Source: Gelatoporia subvermispora B
Lineage: Eukaryota > Basidiomycota > Agaricomycetes > Polyporales > Gelatoporiaceae
Assembly (NCBI GenBank): GCA_000320605.2
Contig: KB445792.1
Span: 2,051,581-2,115,580 of the forward strand
Length of the DNA stretch: 64,000 bases
Direction: 5' to 3'
Under the pieces are notes generated by a model. The model did no database searches. It saw only the letters and a list, made by a program, of their open reading frames with translations, and was not told the DNA's origin. Of this stretch, positions 1 to 12,181 are shown piece by piece; the first letter of the stretch is position 1; every line of letters starts with the position of its first letter. A program made the translations under genes and the position numbers.

Positions 1-935
1 TCCGCAATTTTCACGAACCTGTGTGCGGACCGCTGAAGTTGTCAGCATCGGACGCAGGTAAGCAAGCCCAAAAATTGAGCTGTCTGGACTGACATCATGG
101 GGACCGGGTCAATAGAACCGGGTGCAGACATATGGGGCCAAGCTTCCGCAGTGTTTCTCACCCGTAGATATATATGTTTCGACTGAACGGGCTCTGTTGC
201 CGCTCTCCCACCGCACATGTTTTATAAGGGTATGAACGCTTCTTGACCTTCAAATAGCTCGCGCGATGCACCTCGTGGATGGCGTATCTCTTCCGGGCAT
301 TCCCAGACCATCCATCCATTGAGTCTTGAGGCTGTTCAACGAACCCGGGCTTCTTTGGCACCACGGTTGCTCCATTGCCAGGCAATAAATATGAACGATG
401 TGTATGTGGACCTTGTAACTGACCGAAGTCTTCTAGCATGCATGATCCGGGTCCCACGGTTCCGCGCGGGACGGCTGCCATGAGCTGCTATACGCTAATA
501 CGATGGTCTCCATAACCGGCGCCACAGGATCACCGTTTGCTTTGACCGAGGTAATTGCTTCCTCAATTCTGCAGGCTATCTCGAGTGCAACTAGAGATAG
601 ATAGGTTCGCCGAAAGGAGTCAACGTCGAGGCGTACCTTAAAGGATCAACTGCGGGCTGAGAGAGGAGTTTCAATGTACGACGGGGAGCCGCAGCCGGAT
701 TGGGCCACGCGGGATCTTTACTTGGAGTTCCTCACGCTGCTCACGGCTGCCACTGGTCAGTGCGTACCGGCTGCTGCGGTCGCACCTTCTCTCGTACATA
801 TGAGAACAGCACCTTTCATTGTTATCAACGTCTTGCTCTGTATCATGCAGGACTTCTCCCGTCTCCAATAGTTCGGTTCTTGGATATACCTTTACTGTAC
901 CACATATCCGGTGGTCTGGTACCAGTTATATCGAG
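1..935. other. Left-edge stretch, no supported gene
   Basis: No confident gene was found here. A 107-codon frame on the minus strand (158-481, ATG at 481) has a believable composition with a basic C-terminal half. It has no domain I recognise and no clear splice partners. The part next to position 936 is the probable promoter and 5' leader of the membrane protein that follows. Confidence 0.4.
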
Positions 936-1747
936 ATGGTACGCACACAGCGTAAAGCGGTCCTACTTGTGTGCTTTTGCTGCCTTCTCTTCAGGTATGT
1001 TCTCGTCTGGTCACGACTCGGAAGATTGGCTGTACTGAGCTGCTTTGGCGTTGTTCTAGGTCTGTAACTTCGCAGGACGCAGTGACAAGGATCGCGGAAC
1101 GTGCACCATCGTCCTCTACCGCCGGCCACGCGTCGTCTACCCCTCGTGCCTCGGCTGCTGGTGCTGGTGCCGATCTAACAATGGGCAAGAACGATGCGAC
1201 GCAGACGGACTTGCCCGTCCGCTTCACGTCTGCATCTTCGAGTGACTCTACACCGACCTCGGCACCAGTGTTCACGGGCAGCTCAGGCACCACGCGCCTT
1301 GTCAGTTTCACTCACACTACGCATGCGCCCTTGTCTGCTGCCTCCGCCGGCATCGCGTCTGTATCATTCCCACCACATCACGACCCCCCAGGGACTCATC
1401 CCCATCCCCCTCCGACCCAGACCACCACCTCTCAATCTCTATCTACGCACTCGCACCACCAGCCGACCGTTGCCATCGTCTTCGAGGCGCTCGCGGGCGT
1501 GGTGGGTCTCATTGTTGTGCTTGCGCTCGGCCGGTGCTACTGGAGCTGGAAGAAGACCCCGCGCCAGGATCGTATAGCCGCATTGGTGAACCGGCACGCG
1601 CTCGATCGCGAGATGGCAGAGCTCGAGCGCGCGCAACTACAGCAGCGGATTCGTGCGCGCCAGGCCGAGTGCGTCCCGCCCCCACCCCCGTACGTACCGG
1701 CCCCGCCAGCATATGACGCCATCGCGCAGGTAGAGCAGGCGGTGTGA
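936..1747 (+). CDS. Secretory single-pass membrane protein with Ser/Thr-rich ectodomain
   Basis: The predicted protein has about 248 residues. The start at 936 opens with a basic residue cluster and a hydrophobic leucine/cysteine-rich stretch, which fits a signal peptide. A 65-base GT-AG intron (995-1059) joins it to a long Ser/Thr/Pro-rich ectodomain, likely O-glycosylated. Next comes one membrane span around 1477-1545, rich in valine, leucine and glycine. The cytosolic tail is charged, with a probable helix rich in Glu, Arg and Gln, and ends in a proline-rich section with PPPY and PPAY motifs that could recruit WW-domain partners such as Rsp5-type ubiquitin ligases. The function is unknown. 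The layout is common among basidiomycete surface or sensor proteins and resembles the three paralogs at 33-38 kb, but I see no clear sequence match to them. A frame opening at 674 upstream was not used because it lacks a signal peptide. Confidence 0.65.
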
Positions 1748-2304
1748 TATGGGTGGCTGTGTGTGCTCGGTCCCGCTGTGCTTCGCCTCTTCTAGCGACG
1801 GCAGGCAGGCATGCTACCAAAGAGGATCCGCGCTGCGGCAGAGAAACAAATGAATTCAGATGAACACAATGCCCTGGGGCCGCGAGCGGCGGGATGCTCT
1901 TGGCGTTGCCTGGCCCTGATCGAAGCGCCCTAGCGCTTGCCGCAGTGTAGCGCAGCCTGCAGGTTGCGTGCTGATTCCCGCTGGCTGCATGGATGTCCTG
2001 TACGGGTTCAAGTGCGTTTCGTCCCTTGCCTGCAGCCTCCCCCACAGACATCTAGGACCCGCTCCGTACATACAGTATTTCGGACATTGCCACCTCATGG
2101 AAGTCATATGCAGCGTCCTAGATGCCCTCGTTGATTGCCGTGTCCCGTAGATACAGATTCTGCTATTGCATTGATGACTGGTGATGAGAGTATCCAACGC
2201 GGCTGTCAATGGGCAAATCCAGGGTACAGTCGGCAACGATTATCGTTGCCACGAGTAATTGTCCGAGATAAAACAAAGGAGTATCCAATGTCCAATGAGT
2301 GTGA
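1748..2304. other. Intergenic, convergent 3' ends
   Basis: This lies between the stop of the surface protein and the stop of the minus-strand peptidase. Short open frames on both strands lack recognisable domains. I see no RNA gene or repeat. Confidence 0.5.
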
Positions 2305-5300
2305 TTATGCAGATAATACATCTGCAAGCTTGTCGATGAGTTCTGCGACCCGGTGGGACTCGACCTCTGCCAATGTCACATTGTTATCGAATGTGAGAGC
2401 CTCCGTTATCGACGGCAGAGTCGTGGCTCCATAGCCTGAACACGTTGTAATTAATACATGTTTCAACCTAAAGTGCATGAATAGACGCACCTAGCCATTT
2501 CCCGGGCGCCACCGCAAGGTGTCTGTACCATTCGCGGTCCTTAATGCCATCTTCAGAGATGAAGCCGCGCTCGAAGGCGACAAGCTTCGCATTGACAGCC
2601 TGCACGTGCTTGGCGGCCTTCAAGAACTTCTCAAACAACGTCTCCTTGATTTCCACGCCCAAGACACGAAGGGACCAGCGGACAAAGTCGTGCAGCAGAC
2701 GAGGTCGGCACTCCTTGGAATGATGTTGACACCTTCGGAGCAGCTTCTTGAATCGCTTCTCGGTCTTTGACTTCTCCTCATCCAGCGCCTTGCTCTTAGA
2801 CTGAAGGTTTACGATCGATTTCTCCAAGCCAGAGAAATCCGGATCGAGGGAGAGAGAGGATGCTATCGATTCGACTCTGCGATACGTCAGGCTCATCAAG
2901 AAGCAGCGGAGCAAGATTTCTTACTCAGTCAGGTAGTCTTCGAGCTCGAAGGAGTACTGGGTGGTGTTGAGAGGGAGAATGACTGCGTCTGTCAGACGCA
3001 GGCCAACCAAACCAAGATGTTGTGCGACGGCAACCTACCAAAGAAGTTGGTACATTAGCACTAATTATGCCAAGGCGATGAATTCATACGTGACGGCCAA
3101 AGCCAGGATCCGCATAAAGTTCCTGCCACCTCTGGGTATCGTAGATCGAGTGGTAGTGGTACGGCGCATCGGACGATGTCTGCCCGAAACCTTCGTCCAT
3201 GCTGGCGATCTACGTAGGGGCAATAAATCAGTCTATATGTTGCGGGACAGGTAGATTGAGATTATAACGAACGCCGAGTCGCTGCAGGAACGGAGTGTAG
3301 TCACTGCCAGAGCCAAGAGGACTGATTCCGGTATCCGTCGCACGCCGTTTCCTGGACTCTGCATATGTAGCCATGAAGTCAGGATCGGCTGGGCCATAGA
3401 AGGGGCCCTCGTCGTCTCTGGCATCCCACAAGCTCTTGCCAGGAGTGTTCGGGTGTGGGACATCTTGAGCCGCCTTCCGGATGAGGTGTGCAAGAGAGGG
3501 AGATGCTCCCACGTTCCAGCCAGAGCCAGACGAGGACACGTCTACGTTGAAATCCTGAGTATGTCGATTGCAATGTCACAGCATGTAACCGACTAACCTG
3601 TGTTCAAATATGCAACGACGTTCTCGGTGATCCAGTCCGCGAAGTCCTCTGCCCATTCGGTACTTCCAATCAAACCGTACTAGTGGTATGTCAGCAACCA
3701 CTGAAGACGATAGACAACATTATACGCACCTCTTCGGCATCCCAGCTAGCGATGACGATGTTCCTAAGTGGTTTCCAGCCCGATCGGAGTAGAGCTCCAT
3801 AGCCGCGTACAATTTCGTGAAGAGACACTGTCCCAGAGGTTGGATCAGCGGCTCCCATAACCCAAGCTATGAACAGCATCAGTGAAATGTACCAAAGTCG
3901 ACTCCGTCAAACACCGACCATCTCGGTGGCACCCGATGACAACGGTCTCGTTCTTGATGTGCCCAGGGATAGCCGCCATCACATTCCAAATAGGAATGAC
4001 CCGAGTGTCCACTGTTTTTCATCAGCAATCTCTACAAAGAGGTCTCACTGTATCGGCTGACCATGATTCACGAACTTGATGGTTTTCTTGCTTGCCTTGC
4101 CTGTCATCAGACGCTGGCCGCTCTCTTCGATTTCCTCGAGGAGGCGCTGAGCATTGGACCACGAGATGGGGAGACTGGGAATCTTGGGAATGTTCTCTCC
4201 ATCGGTCCTGGTAGCATTCTCGTAAGCCGGGTAGCCAGGAGTGGTCGGGTCGCCGGGGTATTTCGAGATGTATTGCACACTACCACGTTGGACGGACGTG
4301 GGGTTACGAGCGGGACCAAGAGGGTACGGTTCGTAGCCATTCTCGACGGTCACGCTTCCGTCATCGCGAGGGTCTGAATAGATCAGCACTCCAGCAGCTC
4401 CGAGCTCTTCAGCGCGCTTGACCTTAGCGGGTATCAGTAATGATTTGAATCGAGAGCGTGTCAAAGTACCTTCAATCCCCGGAACACTCCACCATAACGG
4501 ACGAGAACGACTTTACCGGTCAAGTTGCCGCCTGCAGCGAGGATGTTCTCGTAATCTTCGTAGGTCCCGTAGTTTGCGTAAATGAGTTGTCCCTCTGCCT
4601 CACCATCGCGGCTGAATCCATGAAATGTGGGGATGAAGTCCCTGTACTTGGCGGCGTCCGGGTCACCCGGGTCGCCATCTTCCGTGAGGTCTGCAGTCCA
4701 TTCTGCCTTGCCATTATTATCCAGTACCTCAAGGCTGTTGTTGACAGGCGTGTTCATGACTGGGAAATAGACGTCTACCCAAGCAGATGGTGAATTCAAC
4801 TTATGCACATCCAGCGTAGCGTTCCTAGATGCCGCCGAGCCCGCAGAAAATACGGGCAAGTCGACTGGTTTGTGGATACCAAAGTGAGCTTGATACAGAT
4901 CCAGAATCTCTAGTGCATCGTGGAAGTCCTCAATGGAGCCTGCGAGGTGTGGGTGTGTCGCATACGCCCTCGACGCTGCTAGGGCACTCTGCTTGTTTGG
5001 AATGGATCTGCAGATGACCGGAGCCTCGAACGTCAGACCAAAAGACATCGACCAACTCATTGACATACAGGAATAGCTTCTCGCTTTTGTCGGCCCTCCG
5101 CTTCAGGTTGTCTTCTCCTGACGGGATATGACCAGTCCCGACGTTGAATGCATCCAGTGCCCAGGACTGGGATCTCAGCAAACCTCGGCCGGTAGGAACA
5201 TCGGTGAATAGTGCGCGCATCTGAGCCCACATTGCAAGAGAAAATATGCATAAGTTGATCAAAAGGATCCGCAGTCTCTTCCGTTTGGGACTCTCGCCAT

Positions 5301-5370
5301 TTGGTGCTGCCTCCTCGACCGATTCCAAGGGCTTGCTCTTCTCGACATCGACGTCGGTAACTTTGTCCAT
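2305..5370 (-). CDS. Glutamate carboxypeptidase II-like M28 metallopeptidase (Tre2/Vps70 type)
   Basis: This is a multi-exon type II membrane protein of roughly 850-900 residues. After a short acidic cytosolic N-terminus and a basic stop (PKRKR) there is one membrane segment (ILLINLCIFSLAMW). A protease-associated domain follows, with GKVVLVRYGG and ELGAAGVLIYSDPRDDG. The M28 core keeps the expected di-zinc ligand regions: CHRD split by an intron, GAADPTSGT, WDAEE, SGSDYTPFL and YHYHSIYDT. A C-terminal transferrin-receptor-like dimerisation domain ends at 2305. The family includes human PSMA and yeast Tre1/Tre2/Vps70; fungal members act in vacuolar or endosomal sorting and protein turnover. 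The start is the ATG at 5370; an in-frame GTG upstream at 5406 is not needed. It is transcribed divergently from PEX14. Full ligand conservation suggests an active peptidase rather than a receptor-like homolog. The substrate is unknown. Confidence 0.88.
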
Positions 5371-5690
5371 GGTGTAAGTTGCGCGCAGCAGCGCGACTGA
5401 CTGCACGGCTTCAAGGTGGTGAGAAAGGGAGATGGGCGTTCGGTGAGGTCATCATGGCCGTCTTATATGCATATGGCCCTTGTTGCGCGATAGCTCCCGT
5501 TGCTCCGGTCCACTTGGAGATCAGGCAGCACATGCTTGTGCCTCCTCGCTTCGAACAGTGTAGTCAGAGACCCGGAGAGCACCTTCCGCATCGTCACCGA
5601 GAGCCGCCGAGATGCCTGTAGACGCGAGGTGCGAACTGATGGGGGTGAGCTCGCGCGCGGGCGCCATTAGGCGCGCCGAGCACTGTAAAC
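5371..5690. promoter_or_regulatory. Shared divergent promoter, M28 peptidase / PEX14
   Basis: About 320 bases separate the two start codons, so promoter elements of both genes must lie here. No canonical TATA box is obvious. Confidence 0.45.
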
Positions 5691-7094
5691 ATGAGCGATA
5701 GCACCGACGACAAGCCTGCTGGCCCTCAGCGACTAGCTCAATCTCAGGATACCCCTACTTCTCAACCTGCGAATGCTCTGCGTGAACACCGAGACACTTT
5801 GCAGGTGCCCACACGAGCGGAATTGCTGGACAAAGCGCGGGCGTTCCTGAATTCACCTCAAGTGCAGCATGAGGACATCGTCGCGAAGCGCAGATTCCTT
5901 ACGGAGAAGGGGCTGATCCCGGAAGAGGTAGACGTGCTTCTCCGAGAAGTGGTAAGCGCAGCGGTATGGTCGGCTGAGATACTTCGAGATGCTGAATAGA
6001 TGCCAGCCACCTGCGGTCCCCTTGGTGCCACCGAGGACTTACCCACAGCCACCTCCTTCTAAGCTGCCGGACTTATTAGTTGGTGTACTCAAGATCGTGA
6101 GCTGGATAGCAGGCAGCTCTGCCGCGCTGTTGCTCATATACTTCGTGAGTCTTGCGGACGAGCTGGATCCCGCAGATGCCAATACTCTCGTCTCAGAGAT
6201 TCCTATACCCAAGGATATCTCAGACATATCAGGCACGGTTATCCCTCAAAACGCACCAGAGGGGCCTATTGGATAGACTCACCCGATCCCTCGAGGACTT
6301 GAAGTCGGCTCAGCGAGACACGTTCGCGATCTTGCCTAAACCAGAGCTATTCAAGGACCCCAAGTATGAGAAGTGCCACACCCTAGACGACCTCATCTTA
6401 CGGAGCGAGGGTCGGCATGACGTGCCAAACATAACAGTTCTTCGATGTGCACTCGAGGAGTTGAAGGCCCGCGGTAGTAGTACTTCGACGGAGGAAATAT
6501 TCGCGACCCTGGGGCCCAAGTTGCCGCAGCTCCAGGCAACTGAAGCTCAACAGTACGAGGTATGGAGCTCGGTACTCTATATTCCCGACTCTGTGTTCAT
6601 CCACAAACCATAGGCAGAGCTCTGGGAGACTTTGTCCACACATTACTGCTTCCAGAAAGATGAAGTAGACGGCACTACGACGTGGACCTTTGGCCCTCCA
6701 ACGCCTTCTCCTCCGCCACCATTACTGTCCTCGTTGACAGAGTTGCACGACGTCTTACCGAAATCGAGGCCACAGCCGGGACGTTTCCAGCATACATTTC
6801 AGGCTCTGTCAGAATTCACAGGTTACATCACATCGCAGACATACACCACAACGTTCCGTGCGCCAGGCATGGGCCTGAGTACACCACTCGGTCCTGGAGA
6901 GGAGGAACTTCGCAGGGAGATTCGCGCATTGAAAGGATTGGTACTCAACAGGTATTTGAATTCGTCCGTCTTCCGGAGATGCTCTCTGACGAGGTCACGA
7001 CTATCCTTGCAGACGATCCTTCATGCCCAATGTACCCAGACCCGCATCCGCCTCGGCGCTGCCGAGTGCCCATTCTGCAGTTGACGCACCGTGA
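5691..7094 (+). CDS. PEX14: Peroxin 14, peroxisomal import docking protein
   Basis: Pex14 docks the cargo receptors Pex5 and Pex7 at the peroxisomal membrane. The N-terminal third holds the conserved Pex14 helical domain, with ELLDKARAFLNSPQV and a FLTEKGL segment, that binds WxxxF motifs of Pex5. A proline-rich linker (PPAVPLVPP) and a hydrophobic segment (VSWIAGSSAALLLIYF) suited to membrane anchoring follow. A charged helical region and a Pro-rich tail complete the protein. Introns fit GT-AG rules at 5952-6006, after LLIYF, at 6560-6613, and near 6950-7010. The last exon reads SAHSAVDAP before TGA at 7092-7094. The N-terminal domain is a strong family match. The C-terminal half is poorly conserved in fungi and was accepted from frame continuity. 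Confidence 0.85.
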
Positions 7095-7372
7095 AGCGGT
7101 TGCATATGCTATTTGTTGTACACCATCCACACTTATGATCGCACTATATGATGCCTGCATTCAGAGGTCGATCGTTTCGACAGTTCAATTTTCCAAGGGT
7201 CGCGAAGACTGTCAAATTCAACACCCCGGCATCTAGTCTGAACTTCATCCAATACCAGACATCGGAGGCACACTGATGTTATCCAATTCAACACCGACCT
7301 AATATGAAGACGAAGCGTAGATAGGGAAAGAGATTGAGACATCAATGAGCGGCGACTTGGTATGAGATCCTT
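7095..7372. other. Convergent 3' region, PEX14 / oxygenase
   Basis: This short tail-to-tail spacer must hold the 3' ends of both neighbours. I see no further feature. Confidence 0.4.
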
Positions 7373-10300
7373 TCAATGGGCCGTTTTCTTGCGCTTGTTT
7401 GGGGGCTCCTGACCACCGCTCGCTGTAGGCATAGCGTGACTGAACGTGCGCACTGCAGGTGCAAGTCCCGTGTGGCGGGTTGCAGACAAGCTAGAGTTCG
7501 CTGAAGGGGGTGCAGATACGGAGGCATTTGGCACTACTCCCGTTGTCCGGACTGCAGGCACCGAATGCCCCAATACGGACGGAATAGCAACTCCTGACGC
7601 TTGTTCTGAGCGGCCACTAAGAAGATTGATGATCTTGGCATAATCGTCGCCCAAGACCGTTTGACGCTCCTCCGTATTGCTACCAACGGTCTTCAACAAG
7701 TCCAAGCCCTTCTTCTGATTTACTGCCCAGACACCAGGGATATACAATGCATCCGTCTTGGTGACCTATCGATCAATCGACGACATTTAAAATGCAGTGT
7801 TGTCATCCGGCAAAAAACCTGCGCACACCTGAATCCCTTGCGGTGAACCACTGATAGTTGAAAACGTGGCCGCCGAAGTAGCGAATGAAGTGAGATAATA
7901 TTCGATATATCTGCGGTCCGGAGCCCCAATACGTTGCCACGACTTGCTCTGTTCCGGTCCCGTTGCCAGAAAATGTCGGGCAGATTGGCAATATGAACAG
8001 GTGCATGTTCATTTGCTCAGTAAAGCCAGTTGAGCGGAGGCGTCTACAGGTTTGGGACCCAGTACTATCTTCGTCCACACGAGCATGATTTCGCACAGAG
8101 GAGGGTCGCAAATGGAGCAAGTCAGTTTGATTGCGAATTTGTTCATGAGCTTGCACAATTCTGGAATCAGCGGCTCGAGGTTATCCTTGATGTAGTCGCT
8201 ATCGAGTTCATTTGGGTCATTCGGGTTCAGCAAGCGGTCAAGAACAATACGGTAGGCCTCTGTGCACGATGCCCGCAGACACAAGTCTAGAATGTCTACA
8301 AGCTCGCGGATTTTCGAGGACGTTCCCCAGTAAAACGTGCGATGAGCGAGCGGAACCACGAGCGTCTCAGCATATTTGCGCGCGCACCGAGAAATCATCG
8401 CTTCAGTTTCCGCTGCAGTGACCGACTTGTTCAGCTGCTGAAGGTGGGCGAGCAACTCCTCCAGGACGACACGCTGCCAGACGAACTCATTGGTATTGCG
8501 CCTAGCTTTGGAATCAGACTATGCCAGATCGTTGTGAGCATGTGTCGGGAATCCATCGAGGTATGACGTACGATGAAGTGATCGGCCTTGACTGCCCCGT
8601 TGCTATTGAAACCGACATTAAGTCCGACATCTCTGCTCGCGAGACCTGGGAAGGATCCTTTGAAAACATTTGTAGGTTGTGATCCATCACAAATGAACAC
8701 AGGTCGTCCAGCATTGGGATTGGTCTGTTGCTAGGGCGAGAAGGCAGCTGCTCGACTATAAAGGAGAGCACGGGCTGTAGCATCTCTTTCGTGCGCTTCT
8801 GAACCACGTCCGTGAATTGGGTTTCCAGACTCAAGAGCTTCTGTATGATAACTTTCATGAAGTCTTCATTTTGCGTGGCGACGCAAATCGAAATGAAGCG
8901 TTTTGCCCTGGGCACCTGAGATTGGGAGTCTGAGTGCGCCTCAGAGCTTGAAGTCCACGATTGTGAGAGGGTCTGATTGTTCTGCTTTTGTTTCGTGGGC
9001 TTGAAAAACATCTACGCCAGAAATAGCGGCGACAATGAGATCCGTAAGCATATCATCCAGGATTGACGCATTCCCTAATGCATTCGATTTTTCGCGACGC
9101 AGTTCCTCGGAGAATTCTATCATGAAGGATGGCTTTCCGCAATTTTTGATTTGCGGAATGATCCTAAGCCAGAGGTTCGTTGTCATAGCCCTCGGCAAAA
9201 TTTAATCCTGTGGACGTACTGAGACTGAAGGAGACGCATTCCGCCGGACTTCTCTGCAAGGGAAATGAGGAATTTGGCTTCACCCTTTCTCGGAACTTTC
9301 AAGCTCTCGAGTAGATACTTCCGTTGTTTAGTCGGGAATGTCTTTGTCGCTTTGACCGCTTTAGGAGACTTCTGGCCGGTGATCCACGTCTTAAAAATGT
9401 CCAGGAAACCAAATCGTGCTAGATTGCTTGGTTCACCCTCCAGAGCGCTTCTCACGGTGATACGAACGCACCATTGTCAGCCCTCATTTGAGAAGCATTG
9501 AACCTGCAGGGATTCACCACCAATTCATCTTCGTAAAACCGAAGACCTCTAGAGCTTTCAGAATGTTGGCCGATCCGATCTTCTCTACAGCCTGCGAAGC
9601 ATTCCAAGATTGGAAGACACGAGTCCAAAGCTTATAGTCCTTCCATCGTGTAGCAGCGGCACAGACACTCCGAACGACAAGCTGTTCGGAGCCCGGCGAA
9701 TGAGTTTCCGGATGCTCGAGGATGAACTTGACCAGCTCATGTTCATCGGGCGTCGCTTGTGCAGTGCTTGAATCTGCAATTTGATGACACATATACGTCA
9801 GACCTTCCGCGCCGATCATGACATGTTGCCTATTGTTGTTGGGCCAAAGTATAAGGACTGTAGCACGGTACCCAGTAGCAAAGATGCTATCAATTATGGG
9901 ACTGATGAAGCTCATAAGACATACATCGATCGACAGTGGAACCTGTCTAAATTTGTTCAGAAACGCGAAGCTAGCTCCTGTAGGAGAGATATAGCTTACA
10001 TTTCCCGCGAAACCCTCATGACCCTGATTCTCGTAGGTCCCTGCTTTCAACTTGTTCACCAATTGTTTGGGTATCGTCTCCTCAGCTTCATCCCACTCCA
10101 AACTCATCGTGATCCGACGTCCATTGAGATCAACCAACGGCCCGATGTTCATCTTTCTTTTGATCTCTTTGCCCATAACTATGTTCTGAGGTTCGTCATA
10201 TGCGCAACGAACACGGCCAAATGTGCGATACGGGTAGTGATCGCTGTCGTCGTCGTCGTCGTCGTCAATCTCAACCGCTGTACCAGTGACGTGGCATTCA

Positions 10301-11473
10301 GCAACAGCCAATCCAAGCTGAAAATCTTAGGATTCTGCGAAAGAATTGACCAATGCGACAATCTGGGCATTTGAGCCCTTAAGAGCACTTGCGCGCAGAT
10401 TCGCCTGGGAGTATTTGTGTTGAAGGGGGTAGAGTAATTTCTTCGGTACGCCGTCTCCAGCCTGCTTACAAAATTGCATAACGTGTCGCAGACGTTCCGC
10501 CTTCTCAGTATGTGCTGTTATTGCAGGCCGCAGGGAAGTGGTGGTATGGACAAGGTTGAACGAGACGGCTAGACGAAATCCGGACTCGATCCGTTGTACC
10601 TCGTGCTGCACGTCGGCGTACCAGGCCAAAACCGACGTTGATAGTCGGCTTTGAGGCGCGCAATTGTACGTGGTGGATATGGGCCCGTGAGATACTTTGA
10701 CTACGCCACCGGTGAAAGGCGAAGGAAGGACGGTAATCAGTGTAGCGAACATTCCATTTGTCTTTTAGGAACTGTTGGATGCATATCAGTAGACATTCGC
10801 CACAAGCGAAACTAAAAACCGTACTCCACATGAGGCAAGAAGCTGCAATGTTGAGATAAGTATCATGATTGATGCAGCCTATACAGATATACAGAGGACA
10901 TACTGAGATCCCGTCTCGTAGAGCAACAATTTGTACGGCTCACAGCGGGGCGCACTAGAGGTAAAATTGACCCCTAGGTTGGCGCACACCTCCACAACTG
11001 TCCTCTGTAGGAAATGTTGCCAAGCGGGATACGTGAACTGCAGCTGTGCAGAGCGATTCCATCTCAGTGACCACGTCAAACTGGAGACCTACGTAAGCAC
11101 ATGCCTTGTTTGCGTCAATCTCCCGGGTGTCCCGAACGATCTTGTCGACTACAGTTCGCGTTCCCGTCCCAAAAGGTGCTTGCTCTGCACAGCCCTTGAT
11201 TGCAGCGGCGTCGCGTTGGCTAAGTGGGAGACCCACCAGACCAAGTCCATCGATCTCGAGTGCTGGATTTGGCGCGTCGTCGTAGGTGCGTTGGAAGGAA
11301 AATGATCCGGAGCCAAAGCCGTGCTTCAGAACGTTCTCTATGCCGGTATAACCGTCCTTTCAGGACCAGAAATGCAATAGCTCTGGGGACATCCTCACCC
11401 TGATGTCTTTCGATTGAGGAGCAGGCGTAGGTCCCCTCTCGCTATTATGTACTGGGTTGGAGGTCCCTGCCAT
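7373..11473 (-). pseudogene. 2OG-Fe(II) oxygenase-domain protein with two in-frame stops
   Basis: This is a long multi-exon locus of about 4.1 kb resembling the large Fe2OG dioxygenase proteins common in Agaricomycetes. The domain starts with GFGSGSFSFQRTYDDAP and GLPLSQRD. It continues through YKLLLYETGSHFLPHVD, which supplies the metal-binding HxD. Then come GMFATLITVLPSPFTGG and WYADVQHEV (distal His), followed by SGFRLAVSFNL with the 2OG-binding Arg. A long helical C-terminal part follows, ending with a basic PNKRKK segment. Family members would hydroxylate an unknown substrate. Two TAA codons interrupt otherwise conserved frame: 10765-10767, just after HVDS where the family usually has E, and 10327-10329, inside one open exon between VNSFAES and DFQLGLAVAEC. 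An intron at 11044-11104 appears to use a GC donor. The start ATG at 11473 is tentative. The locus is either a recent pseudogene or carries assembly errors. Confidence 0.75.
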
Positions 11474-12181
11474 GGTTCGTGTTGCAGAAAGTAGTGAGGG
11501 GAGATGGAGCTGCCTGAAGCGATCTGAAAACAGTGGATAAAGCTAAAGCGAACTGTGCCGCTGCGCAAGCGATTGTGAGACGAAACTTCGAAAAGCTTCG
11601 GAAGCTATCAGTACACATACGAGCGACCGCGCGAGATGGCACCCACCTCTCGAGACAGACCGTCGGATCTTGAGCTTTTCAAGTGCCCTATCTGCAGACG
11701 GCTCAAACACAAAAATGATACAAAAGTTAGACCAGCAATTTGCAAGTGACTCGTTTGGCCACCGTCGAATAAGAGCGCCCGGGGCGCGCTCGTGAATTCT
11801 ACGACGCGTCAGATTCATGAGTGCACGTGCACCGCGACAGATGCATCCGAAAGTTGAGCGCTTGAGCGCGCGTCATATTGGATCAAGCAGTAGTCACCGA
11901 TCACCAGCTGCTTGCAATCGATTTGCTGTCAGGCTTCGTGGAACAATGGTCTCGTGATCTGTGAAACACATAGACAATTATGACAGCGATTCAAGTTAAT
12001 ACTGCTCGATGGCAGTAGCGGTTCAAACAATGAAACCGGTGCATAAATATTGTCAAGCACCACATACTGAATTGAACGTTGAGCGTGGAACGATTGAAGG
12101 TGAATCGCTTTCGAGTTATGTACCAGGGCAATTCAATTTCATCGGCTGGCCACAGACTATCATAGCAGCGGATGAGAGGAA
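11474..12181. other. Intergenic region, no supported gene
   Basis: About 700 bases lie between the oxygenase start and the end of the M24 peptidase gene. Open frames of 60-90 codons occur on both strands but show no domain, signal peptide or splice-supported extension. It likely holds the promoter of the minus-strand oxygenase locus. Confidence 0.45.
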
